From LW23 sp041287705 (lineage in GTDB: Bacteria > Verrucomicrobiota > Verrucomicrobiia > Methylacidiphilales > UBA1321), in contig JBGGNE010000268.1 in assembly GCA_041287705.1 (NCBI GenBank), positions 1 through 16,228 on the forward strand: DNA of 16,228 nt, read 5' to 3'. Positions 1-7,441 of this stretch are shown here, piece by piece. Numbering within the stretch: the stretch's first letter is position 1; each line of letters opens with the position of its first letter. The position numbers were made by a program, and so were the translations under genes. The notes under the pieces were generated by a model. It was not told where the DNA came from, made no database searches, and saw only the letters and a list, made by a program, of their open reading frames with translations.

Positions 1-1062
1 GCCCGACAAGGAAGAAAGCTGAATGTTCAGTTTCAGTACACGTATAACGGCACGCAATACACTAAGGAGGAGCTGATCAGCTATACCGAAGAAACGAAAG
101 CGCGGGTCATGCAGCTGTACGCACCGGGCAGCCGCCACTTAGCCAGGGTAAACGCGACAAAACCGGATAAAGCATGGCTGGAAGTGCCGCGCCGGAGTGA
201 AACGCACGTCCCGGGCGAGATGTTTTTGGTACTTATTGCCTTTGCAAATACGGTCTTTGAATTGCTTCGACGCGTGTGGATCGTCCTGCGACTTCCCCGG
301 GCCGCCGGCCAGAAACTATGGTTCGCGCCGGGAAGGCGCATCGGTATCCGCCTGACTTCCGATACCGGTATAAAGCCGGCACTGCTGCTGACACTGGCGA
401 CAGCCGCAATGCTTATTGCGCCCTGTTTCTGGGTGGCACAGGTAGGTGTGGCGTACTATGATGGCACGCTGGCAATTAATCCTAAAGAAGCACTGATCGG
501 CCCCAGCGAATCTCGTTTCATCATCTTATTCGTTGTCCTTATCCTATTCTATGTTCTGATTCTTCTGATGTTTGTCGGCCCTCTGTTTGCCTATACCTTA
601 CGCGTCTTCCGCGGCACGTATGATCTGGAGGCCGACCTGACGAACGATACGGTCTATCTGCCCAAGGCATCCATGGAAAGCTTTATGGCCGGCCTTTTCG
701 ACGATCTCCTGCCGAGCTCCAAATCCCGGAGCCAGCTCTGGCAGGAGTGTCACCAGACGCTGCGGCTGGTCCAGTGCTCAGGATTCCGCGTCGTACGCGA
801 AGATACCGTCCTCCAAGGAGAGACACCCCGAACGTCTTCAGTGAATCGCCTGGAACTCTGCCTCTGGTCCGGCGAGGTCATTGTGGTGGCGTCCTACGAT
901 GTCGGGCTGGGCACGGGCGTCAACTGGGAAGGCCTGCACCTCATCGTCGAATGGCTGAACCGCATACTGGAACTCCCCGGCGCGCCTCCCCTGGAAGTGG
1001 CAACGCAGACTGAACCGGAACTCGCCGCCATCACCACAGCCACGGCCACCACATCCGCCTGA
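1..1062 (+). CDS. Polytopic membrane protein with DUF3592-like module (5'-partial)
   Basis: The frame is open from the first base of the window, so the gene starts upstream; the ATG at 109 is internal. The first 60 or so visible residues (Q-Y-x-Y-x-G-x-x-Y, then Y-A-P-G-S-R near codon 40 and P-D-K-A-W-L-E near codon 56) follow the pattern of DUF3592 extracytoplasmic modules. Three hydrophobic segments follow, near visible residues 74-90, 126-146 and 172-197. A soluble C-terminal domain of about 150 residues begins with G-T-Y-D-L-E-A-D-L and ends with N-W-E-G-L and E-W-L-N-R. The whole visible length aligns with the next gene, so the two are tandem paralogues; the missing N-terminus should hold a fourth membrane segment. 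It ends 2 nt before the next ATG, so co-translation is likely. The biological role is unknown; only family resemblance is claimed. Confidence 0.8.
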   Translation, partial: ARQGRKLNVQFQYTYNGTQYTKEELISYTEETKARVMQLYAPGSRHLARVNATKPDKAWLEVPRRSETHVPGEMFLVLIAFANTVFELLRRVWIVLRLPRAAGQKLWFAPGRRIGIRLTSDTGIKPALLLTLATAAMLIAPCFWVAQVGVAYYDGTLAINPKEALIGPSESRFIILFVVLILFYVLILLMFVGPLFAYTLRVFRGTYDLEADLTNDTVYLPKASMESFMAGLFDDLLPSSKSRSQLWQECHQTLRLVQCSGFRVVREDTVLQGETPRTSSVNRLELCLWSGEVIVVASYDVGLGTGVNWEGLHLIVEWLNRILELPGAPPLEVATQTEPELAAITTATATTSA

Positions 1063-1064
1063 CC

Positions 1065-2486
1065 ATGGCAACCCCCGACCCCATCACCGACCCGGCATCG
1101 TGGCCCAGACTGCCGAAGTGGGAATGCGACCCCAACGTAGCTTTTGGCGGAGCCAGCGTCGTTCCCGGGGATCCGCAGGAGCCGCGCCCTTCCGTACAGG
1201 GTCAGCCTGCGACCTCTCCGGAAATCGACCGGATGAAGCCGTTGCCTCGTCTCCCCGATGGTCCGTGGCGTGCGCGGCTACATGCGTTCTGGGAGGTGGA
1301 GAAGCCCGTCATCGGCATGATGCTGTTCAATCTGTGTGTGCTGTTGCTCTTTGTGTGGTTCGCCTATTTCTATATAGATTCCTATTTTGGAAATGACAAA
1401 GAAAAGGCGATGGCAGCAGATCCTGTGCTTACACGCATTATCTCTTCCGAAAAGACCAAAGAGAATTCAGTAAACGTCCGTCATCAGTACATAGTGCATG
1501 GCAAGACCTATACAACGACGGAAGGTATTCGGTTTAACGACGAAACAAAGTCCAGAGTACAGGCCGAGTACGCCTCGGGCAACAGGCACTGGCTATGGGT
1601 AAGCCCGGAACATCCCGATAAGACCTGGCTGGCGCCCCACCCGGATCGCGATCACCTCAACTTCTGGGTGGCGCTTATGCTCATCTACGGAAGCATTTCT
1701 CTGGGAATGCTGCGGCGCCTCTATGTGGTGATCTGGAATCCCGAAGCTGCAGGGCAGCACATACGCGTGCAGCCGGGCCGGCGCGTTTCAATCCGGCTCA
1801 GCTCCAGCAATGGCGTTGTACCTGCGCTCTGGGGTATGGCGGTCGGCTGCCTGTTTCTTCTCGCTCCCTGCCTGGAGATCGCCCGGTTGGCCAACGACTA
1901 CCAGTATGGGCTGGGCTATGCTCCATCTGTCATGAGGTGGATGGATGATCCTCCCCATACCGTCGCGACGCTATTCTTCCTGTTAGTCGCGTACGCGGCC
2001 TTGTTTCCCGTGTTTGCCGGCCTGTGGATCTACGTCTTCAGGATCTGGCGCGGCTCCTATGATCTGGAAGCCGATCTTTCCTCCGGAATGCTGCATCTGC
2101 CTTATTCCAATCCGCGCCTTAGTTTCACGGAGGAGCTGCTGGAGGAGGTGCGTTATAAGAACCTGCTGAAGCGGCCCACCTGGACCGGATGCCATCGAAC
2201 AGTGGCGTTGACCGATTGCGCCGGCATACGCACCGCCGGCGAGAAATCCGGACCCGAATCTCCACAGCCCAACAGCCTTATCAAGACACAACTGCAACTC
2301 TGTCTGAAATCGGGCGGCACCATCGTGATCATGGAGTACAGTGCCAGCCCCGGTTCCAGCCTTAACTGGGAAGGCCTTCAGATGATCGCCGACTGGCTGA
2401 ACCGCATGCTGGAACTGCCGGGAATTTCGAGGGTAAACCCTGATTCCCTATTGCAAAAACAGGTAATTACCCCTGCCGCACCTTAG
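1065..2486 (+). CDS. Polytopic membrane protein with DUF3592-like module (paralogue of preceding gene)
   Basis: 473 aa. A Pro-rich cytosolic N-terminus (1-80) is followed by a membrane segment near 84-104. An extracytoplasmic DUF3592-like module covers about 118-190, with H-Q-Y-I-V-H-G-K-x-Y at 140-149, Y-A-S-G-N at 169-173 and P-D-K-T-W-L at 184-189. Further membrane segments lie near 197-216, 252-270 and 300-326. A soluble C-terminal domain (about 328-455) starts R-G-S-Y-D-L-E-A-D-L and contains N-W-E-G-L (434-438) and D-W-L-N-R (443-447), as in the upstream paralogue. The ATG lies 2 nt after the upstream stop and there is no clear Shine-Dalgarno, so translational coupling is plausible. The products may be partners in one envelope complex; that is inference. 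No enzymatic motif is visible. Confidence 0.8.
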   Translation: MATPDPITDPASWPRLPKWECDPNVAFGGASVVPGDPQEPRPSVQGQPATSPEIDRMKPLPRLPDGPWRARLHAFWEVEKPVIGMMLFNLCVLLLFVWFAYFYIDSYFGNDKEKAMAADPVLTRIISSEKTKENSVNVRHQYIVHGKTYTTTEGIRFNDETKSRVQAEYASGNRHWLWVSPEHPDKTWLAPHPDRDHLNFWVALMLIYGSISLGMLRRLYVVIWNPEAAGQHIRVQPGRRVSIRLSSSNGVVPALWGMAVGCLFLLAPCLEIARLANDYQYGLGYAPSVMRWMDDPPHTVATLFFLLVAYAALFPVFAGLWIYVFRIWRGSYDLEADLSSGMLHLPYSNPRLSFTEELLEEVRYKNLLKRPTWTGCHRTVALTDCAGIRTAGEKSGPESPQPNSLIKTQLQLCLKSGGTIVIMEYSASPGSSLNWEGLQMIADWLNRMLELPGISRVNPDSLLQKQVITPAAP

Positions 2487-2565
2487 TAACGAGTAGTGTT
2501 TTAAGAAGAGATACTTACTGAATACCCCTATAGCTATTAGTTGAGAAGTCTGTCATTACTAATGC

Positions 2566-2769
2566 ATGACAACTCAAGTGATACGCAAAGTGAAATCCCT
2601 CGTAATTAGCCGCAAAGGCAAGTCGGGACAGACTCTGGTGGAATACGCTCTTATTCTTGCCTTTATCTCCGTAGTAGCCATTGCTGTTTTACGGCAGTTG
2701 GGTACTACCGTAACATCAGTGTTCAGCAAAATCACCGCAAACCTGCAAGAAGCAACCGGAGGCTCCTGA
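2566..2769 (+). CDS. Flp/Fap-type prepilin
   Basis: 67 aa. A basic leader of 21 residues ends in Gly21. The mature part then begins Q-T-L-V-E-Y-A-L-I-L, with Glu26 at mature position +5 followed by Tyr. G|xxxxEY is the type IVb (Flp) prepilin peptidase signature. A hydrophobic helix (22-44) is followed by a short polar tail; the mature length of 46 residues suits Flp1-type major pilins. The subunit would be processed at the inner membrane and polymerised into a fibre. No tad assembly genes (tadA/B/C, rcpA) are in view, so the assembly machinery must be encoded elsewhere. It lies 79 nt after the DUF3592-like pair. No good Shine-Dalgarno precedes the ATG. The family call is firm; an alternative role as a pseudopilin cannot be excluded. 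Confidence 0.88.
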   Translation: MTTQVIRKVKSLVISRKGKSGQTLVEYALILAFISVVAIAVLRQLGTTVTSVFSKITANLQEATGGS

Positions 2770-2776
2770 TAACCTC

Positions 2777-2793
2777 AGCCAGCCTCTGGCTTT
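2777..2793 (+). terminator. Possible weak terminator hairpin after the pilin gene
   Basis: A perfect 6-bp stem (AGCCAG, 2777-2782; CTGGCT, 2786-2791) with a 3-nt loop lies 8 nt after the pilin stop codon. Only a short T tract follows, so intrinsic termination would be weak. It may simply be an mRNA 3' stabiliser. Confidence 0.35.
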
Positions 2794-2822
2794 AATGAGG
2801 ATAAAGCAGCGCCCGACGTTAC

Positions 2823-2854
2823 ATGGAGTGCCTGTCGCAAGCGAGGTACTCCAT
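2823..2854. repeat. 11-bp imperfect inverted repeat
   Basis: ATGGAGTGCCT (2823-2833) pairs with AGGTACTCCAT (2844-2854) with one G-U pair, around a 10-nt loop. No T run follows it on either strand, so it is not a convincing terminator. It could be an operator or an RNA hairpin in the stretch after the pilin gene. Confidence 0.4.
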
Positions 2855-3306
2855 GAGAATATTGCATGACCGAAGGAGTAAGACCATTTCGCCACATGCA
2901 AATCAGGCAGCCTCGCCTGCTTCACATTGATTGTAAATCAGAGCAAGAGATGAGAACTTTACAGGCCGTTAGCAATTCTTCACAGACTCGCTCATCTTAC
3001 ACCTCACAAATGCGTCACCTGATAAAGGTGATAAGGTAGATTCACATCCATTGAGAAAGGAGTAGCCAAAGCACCGGTGCGATACGGAGGCACTGCTGAC
3101 AAAGTAACCGGCGCTATTTTATTGAAGGGAACGGCTCAGTGCTCTAAATTAAGATTATTCCTGCAAGAAAGAGAGATCCGTTTGTCTGTCCTTTAGGGCG
3201 ATGTCGTGTCCCGTTGCGATACAGATATTCCCCCAGGCCGGTCGGCCACCGCGCTCAAAGTGATTCGGATACCCTTGCACAGGAAATTCCTTTATCCCCT
3301 TCTACC

Positions 3307-4104
3307 ATGAGCTTCTCTCCTCCCACCGACGCTCAGGCTCTCAGCGATCCCCATGTCGCCAGGCTCAGCTACTTTAACGGTGAAGGGCGCATGGTGCTCT
3401 CGCGTGGTCACGCGGAGGAAATGAAGGCGCTGCTGCAGCGGGTGCAGGCTTTCGGAGTGGCATTTGCGGAACTGCTCTATCTGGGCCGCGCCCTGCGACT
3501 GGACGTCTACAGCCGGGCGCACCGCGGATCCATTGCACTTTCCGGGGAGCGCACGGGCGTGCTCATTGTCAATACACCGAGCGAGTTGCTACGCGGCGAG
3601 CCCATGCCGCATCTCTCCAGCATTTCTCCCCAGACGGGTAACTTTGCCTACGACAAACATGGGCAATTCCTCAGCCTGCATCTGCCGCCTGCGCTGCCGG
3701 AGAGCCGAATCGCGCCCTTGGGCAAGAAACTATGCGCTCTGTTCGCGCTGCTGCAGTTTGGCGATTGCGCCTTTACGGATCTTGTTCTCACCGCGACCAA
3801 CGGCCGCTACTACGCACGTCACTGGTCCCAGGGTTACCTCAACGTACTCTGCCTGATGGTGGAGCCCTCCGTCGCTCTGTCCGCCGCAACGTCATCACAC
3901 GCCACCGCCGGTACCAACGGTGCGCCGGTCAGCGCCACCACAGCATCTCGCGACCACAGCGGGCGCCTCACTCTGCCGCTGGCGCCGGAGCCGGAACCAG
4001 CGCCGCGCATGTTCTATCGCGGCCGCGAAGTGCCGCCCTCCGGATCGCTTCGCACCCCCTCCGGCACATTGCGCCTGCCCGAGCAAAAGTCATCGGGAAG
4101 CTAA
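3307..4104 (+). CDS. Two-repeat protein, possibly roadblock-like; function unknown
   Basis: 265 aa from the ATG at 3307. The frame stays open back to a TTG at 3214, but that extension looks low-complexity and has no ribosome site. Two segments resemble each other: residues about 52-95 (ending G-V-L-I-V-N-T-P-S-E-L-L) and 143-191 (ending L-N-V-L-C-L-M-V-E-P-S-V-A-L). Each has an Ala/Leu-rich helix, a beta hairpin and a G-x-L-x-V...P-S-x-x-L ending. That layout recalls the roadblock/LC7 fold of MglB-type GTPase regulators, which would fit nearby pilus and PilT genes, but this is inference from pattern only. The last 70 residues are Ala/Thr/Pro-rich and probably disordered. No signal peptide or membrane segment is visible. 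The reading frame itself is well supported by GC-rich codon use. Confidence 0.65.
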   Translation: MSFSPPTDAQALSDPHVARLSYFNGEGRMVLSRGHAEEMKALLQRVQAFGVAFAELLYLGRALRLDVYSRAHRGSIALSGERTGVLIVNTPSELLRGEPMPHLSSISPQTGNFAYDKHGQFLSLHLPPALPESRIAPLGKKLCALFALLQFGDCAFTDLVLTATNGRYYARHWSQGYLNVLCLMVEPSVALSAATSSHATAGTNGAPVSATTASRDHSGRLTLPLAPEPEPAPRMFYRGREVPPSGSLRTPSGTLRLPEQKSSGS

Positions 4105-4154
4105 GCAAGGCAGACCATTTTCAATTTGACTGTAACTGTTAAACCATTTGCCTG

Positions 4155-4290
4155 CTTCCTCTTTCGTGCTTTTTGCCCCCTTTTCGAGCCTTTCGTGATA
4201 ATGAGCGTCGCTCTTCTCAAAACATGTGAAAGTTAGAGTTATTATTCCCCATACGCCAAGTGTATTTACACGGAAAGCACGAAAAGTAGA
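4155..4290. repeat. Degenerate CACGAAA-type inverted repeat region
   Basis: CTTTTCGAGCCTTTCGTG (ending near 4199) is matched in inverse orientation by CACGGAAAGCACGAAAAG (4270-4287). A further TTTCGTGCTTTTTG block is at about 4162-4176. This resembles the degenerate CACGAAA palindromic repeats scattered in many environmental genomes. It marks the left border of the AT-rich island between two convergent genes. Confidence 0.5.
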
Positions 4291-4364
4291 CTCCAAAGCA
4301 AAAACACTCCGGTGCCATCACTCAAAAATTGGCAGCGCTGTGAAGTCACGGCGTATCTGTCTAA

Positions 4365-5111
4365 TCAGTTTTTACTCGTAAAGTCAATAACTTGTGTAAA
4401 TTTAACCAATTCTTTATTCCACATCGATAGCCTAAATTCAATACCATTAGTATCGGTCTGAGCACCTAATGCTTTGGATATATTATAGGCTATCGCCTGG
4501 CAATACAAGTGAAATGTAAGAGAGAATAAAGGATCATCACAAAGAGCATTTATATTATGAGTAATGTAGTTTCTGTAGATCGATAAAGAGATGTATGCCT
4601 TCTGGACATAATCTGGTATTGTTACCAATTTTTCTAAAATTTCCATTCTGTCTTTCACGGCTCCATATTTGTATTTGGCAAGTTTCTTGCTCTGTAGGGC
4701 AGGATTCTTTTGAACATAATCGACGAACAAATCTGCTTCACATGCTTCCAATAAGCTATACTGAAGCATAATAGATGATGTTGCAATAATCGAGGCCGCT
4801 TTTAACCGTTCCATTTCATCCCCCATAAGTGCTTTGCCGCTTTTGGGTGGTTCAGGACCCACTTGATATGTTGCCAATAGCGACATGACTTTGCTTATTC
4901 GTAAACAATAATGATGCTCCCGGTCAATTTCTGGCAATCCTTGGAAAGAAGAGATAAACGGAGGCTCCTGCCAAGCTTCGTTTCCATTCCCGCAGCATTC
5001 ATTAGAAAGCATTTTTTCTGCGGATTGAGCGATATCAGAACAAAGGCACATAGACCACATATGTCGATCAGACTCATTCAAGTACCTGCTAAAAGTAAAG
5101 GGTGTTTGCAT
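4365..5111 (-). CDS. Putative HEPN-domain ribonuclease
   Basis: 248 aa. The mostly helical protein carries R180-N-Y-I-T-H185, an exact RNxxxH match to the Rx4-6H catalytic motif of HEPN ribonucleases, followed by N-I-N. Helix 110-130 (M-L-Q-Y-S-L-L-E-A-C-E-A-D-L-F) resembles the first HEPN helix that pairs with the motif helix. Known HEPN proteins cut tRNA or mRNA in toxin-antitoxin, abortive infection or CRISPR-associated systems; which of these applies here is unknown. The gene is visibly AT-rich against GC-rich neighbours, has no partner gene on its strand and is bounded by repeats, which suggests acquisition by transfer. The ATG at 5111 has no clear Shine-Dalgarno; Met18 (5060) is an alternative start. 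An antitoxin of the MNT type was looked for nearby and not found. Confidence 0.7.
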   Translation of the reverse strand: MQTPFTFSRYLNESDRHMWSMCLCSDIAQSAEKMLSNECCGNGNEAWQEPPFISSFQGLPEIDREHHYCLRISKVMSLLATYQVGPEPPKSGKALMGDEMERLKAASIIATSSIMLQYSLLEACEADLFVDYVQKNPALQSKKLAKYKYGAVKDRMEILEKLVTIPDYVQKAYISLSIYRNYITHNINALCDDPLFSLTFHLYCQAIAYNISKALGAQTDTNGIEFRLSMWNKELVKFTQVIDFTSKN

Positions 5112-5435
5112 AGAATAATTAAAGCAACTGGCGTGCCATTAATTTTATTGCAAATCTATAACATTGGATATCAAGTGTTTGCAGTCTATTTGTCGTCTGA
5201 TATGAAATCATTCACCACTTTATCAGCAGCAAGGACTAGCGCAAAAGCTATTAAAAATACCCCAGATTATAACCCACGCTAGCTTTTAGACTGAAATATG
5301 CCAAGAAATATCCTAGCCACCTGATTAACTTCATTAAAGCGACATAACAGCTACAACATCAAACTTCTGCATCACTCAGACCCATGACGGGTGCCCGAAT
5401 GAATATGTATAAGCATAAAGATAAGGATACAGACC
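5112..5435. other. AT-rich intergenic stretch upstream of the HEPN gene
   Basis: No supported gene is seen; a plus-strand frame reaching from 4911 to 5282 is mostly antisense to the HEPN gene and was rejected. It contains a nested inverted repeat: CTAGCG/CGCTAG (5237-5242, 5278-5283) and AAAAGCTA/TAGCTTTT (5243-5250, 5280-5287). It must hold the HEPN promoter (reading left) and the 3' end of the cyclase transcript; neither signal is clear by eye. Confidence 0.4.
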
Positions 5436-7337
5436 TCAATCCTTACGCAACGTATAGGAAGGCGGGCGCGGAGCGTTGGGTTCTGGTATGAAATACTCCT
5501 GCGGAACAGGGTGCGGCTCGCCGGTCAGCAGAAGCGCAATTTGCTGGATCACCAGGCGGCGGCGGGCGTCCGCGCGGGCTTCGTTGCCGGCGGCACCGCG
5601 TTTACCCATCAGCAGGGCCGGGGCATATTCCGGCACATGTTTACCGTCCGGCACAATATCGACAAGCGTGCTGAAGCCGGAGGCAAAGAAACGGATCTCC
5701 ACATAGCTTTCGGTGGGATTGAAGGGCGGCAGCAGTTTTCCTCCGGGGAGCCCGCCCACACGGGCGGATAAATCCCCAAGGAGCCTGGGCAACGCTTTCA
5801 GCAGCCCCGTGACGGGGTGGCGTTTCGCCTCCTCAGGGTCGGTCGCCGGCTCCGGCTCACGCCTGGGGGGAACACGCCGATCCCCGTTGTGAGGCCACAT
5901 CGCACGGATCCACCCTTCCTCTATGCGCCCTTCCAGCAGGCGGCCGCGCTCCTCCATCAACTGGCTGATCATGTCGAACAGAAACCGGTAGGGGGCAGGC
6001 GACGCCAGGCGGCCAAAGTGCAGTTGCTGAAACTCTGCCGGCTTATTGATCTCCGCGCTGTGCGCAGGCGGCTGAATGGCCGATGTAATGCGTACCTGCT
6101 GCCAGGCCGCGCCCCCCGGCTGCTGTTGAGGGTGGCGGTGCCTGTCGTCAAAGTGTGGACGAAAAGGCTGCGGCTGATACGTCGCGCCCTGCTGATCCTC
6201 GGGCGCATAGTGCGGCTGGTGGGGATTGGGGATGCCGATTCCCGATGCGTGATGCGAATGCCCGGAATGATGTCCCTGTTCCGTCGGATTCTGATTCTGC
6301 CGCACCGCCTCAGATTCAGCCTCGGCCTCCGCGGACTGAGTGGAATCGCAGGGTGAGTCCGCATCAGCTTCGGGGGGAATCGGCGGCGGCGTGTCCGCGT
6401 CAGTCCGCATATGGACGCCCATGGCGGCGCCGGCGCGTTGCAGTTCCGCATCTTCATCGCGCTGAGTATCGGCCAGCTTTACCCCGTAATAGCGCGGGTT
6501 CGCCTGAATCTCCGGCAGGTGGGGTGATTTATAGGGTTGCTGATTGGGCGCCGGCCCCACCACTCCGGTGCCGGCCCCACCGCCTCCGACTGGCAAATAA
6601 GCCGAGCGCACTACGGGAGCAGGGCGGTCGCCCAGAGCTGTGGAGCGCGGCGATATGTTCAGCATCTGACTCTTCTTCATACTGCGCGGCGAGATCTGAT
6701 AGACCGGCATCGGCATCGCCACATGTTTCAGTTGCTTGGCGCCCAGATAGGAGAGCTGCACGCTGAGCCCGCTTTTCACCAGCTCAAAGACCGTGTGCGA
6801 TAAAATGATGGCGTTGGGCGAAGCCTCCTGCAACAGACGCGCCGTCACATTCACCCCATCGCCCATAATGTCGTTGTGCATGACAAAGACGTCGCCCACA
6901 TGTACGGCAATGCGGTGATGCAGGGCGCGGTGGCTCGGGTTATGCCGCGCGATATCGTCCAGGCGATCCTGCACGGCCAGGGCACAGTTCACCCCTTCGT
7001 GGGCGCTGCTGAAGCAGGTCAGCAGGCCATCGCCCGTGCTCTTCAGCACGCGGCCGTCGTGGCGCTCCACCTGTTGCGTTATCCACGCCATATCGCGCTG
7101 CACCAGTTGCAGCGTCACTTCCTCGTCCTGCGCCATGCGACCGGTAAAGTTCACCACATCGGTAAACATGATCGCCGCCAGAATGCGCTTGCCCACCTGA
7201 TCCAGCGCGGCGCCCGGCAGTGAGAATGAACCGCGCAGAGGCATGGCGGCAGGCGGCGGCGCGGGGTCGGGATGCTCCGGAAGATGCGGATGCGCCGGCG
7301 CGCCACGTTCGGGCTTGTCTGGGATATCGTTGCTCAC
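5436..7337 (-). CDS. Class III adenylate cyclase with long linker and novel C-terminal region
   Basis: 633 aa; GTG start with AGGA six bases upstream. The catalytic domain spans about residues 50-215. Metal-binding Asp60 (F-T-D) and Asp103 (S-T-G-D-G) are present. Lys99 and Asp156 sit at the adenine-selecting positions, and Asn163 and Arg167 (G-D-G-V-N-V-T-A-R) at the transition-state positions. All key residues are intact, so cAMP synthesis is predicted rather than cGMP. There is no signal peptide or membrane segment, so the enzyme is cytosolic. Residues about 225-430 are a low-complexity Pro/Gln linker with a His-rich stretch (356-401). Residues about 435-633 form an unrecognised domain with a structured-looking core near 545-572. 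The catalytic domain is N-terminal, the reverse of many sensor-cyclase fusions. It is transcribed divergently from the PilT-like gene, 104 nt away. In Pseudomonas, type IV pili and cAMP signalling are linked; a link here is inference. Confidence 0.9.
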   Translation of the reverse strand: MSNDIPDKPERGAPAHPHLPEHPDPAPPPAAMPLRGSFSLPGAALDQVGKRILAAIMFTDVVNFTGRMAQDEEVTLQLVQRDMAWITQQVERHDGRVLKSTGDGLLTCFSSAHEGVNCALAVQDRLDDIARHNPSHRALHHRIAVHVGDVFVMHNDIMGDGVNVTARLLQEASPNAIILSHTVFELVKSGLSVQLSYLGAKQLKHVAMPMPVYQISPRSMKKSQMLNISPRSTALGDRPAPVVRSAYLPVGGGGAGTGVVGPAPNQQPYKSPHLPEIQANPRYYGVKLADTQRDEDAELQRAGAAMGVHMRTDADTPPPIPPEADADSPCDSTQSAEAEAESEAVRQNQNPTEQGHHSGHSHHASGIGIPNPHQPHYAPEDQQGATYQPQPFRPHFDDRHRHPQQQPGGAAWQQVRITSAIQPPAHSAEINKPAEFQQLHFGRLASPAPYRFLFDMISQLMEERGRLLEGRIEEGWIRAMWPHNGDRRVPPRREPEPATDPEEAKRHPVTGLLKALPRLLGDLSARVGGLPGGKLLPPFNPTESYVEIRFFASGFSTLVDIVPDGKHVPEYAPALLMGKRGAAGNEARADARRRLVIQQIALLLTGEPHPVPQEYFIPEPNAPRPPSYTLRKD

Positions 7338-7441
7338 CTATAGTCCTGTGTGGAATCCATGGCGACAACGTCCCCGCCAGGACACGTTTTGCCTTCATGA
7401 ACCTCTAACTTGCCGACATTGATAGCATAATCGGACCCGTC
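7338..7441. promoter_or_regulatory. Divergent promoter region, cyclase / PilT-like gene
   Basis: The 104 nt between the two divergent start codons must hold both promoters. The minus-strand gene has an AGGA ribosome site at 7344-7347. No -35/-10 pair stands out by eye on either strand, so the sites are not placed. Confidence 0.4.

Larger units (their letters stand above)
2770..3306. other. Gene-free stretch between pilin and the 3307 gene
   Basis: No convincing coding region is seen on either strand. Besides the two hairpins listed separately, it holds a CACCT/AGGTG hairpin (3016-3030) and a perfect 10-bp palindrome GCACCGGTGC (3071-3080). A run of short complementary segments follows to about 3160. 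It is long enough to carry a structured leader or promoter for the downstream gene, but no riboswitch class can be named with confidence. Confidence 0.4.

Noticed and set aside
4911..5282. 123-codon plus-strand frame spanning the HEPN gene start
   Set aside because: More than half is antisense to the better-supported HEPN gene, it has no ribosome site, and the product resembles nothing known.
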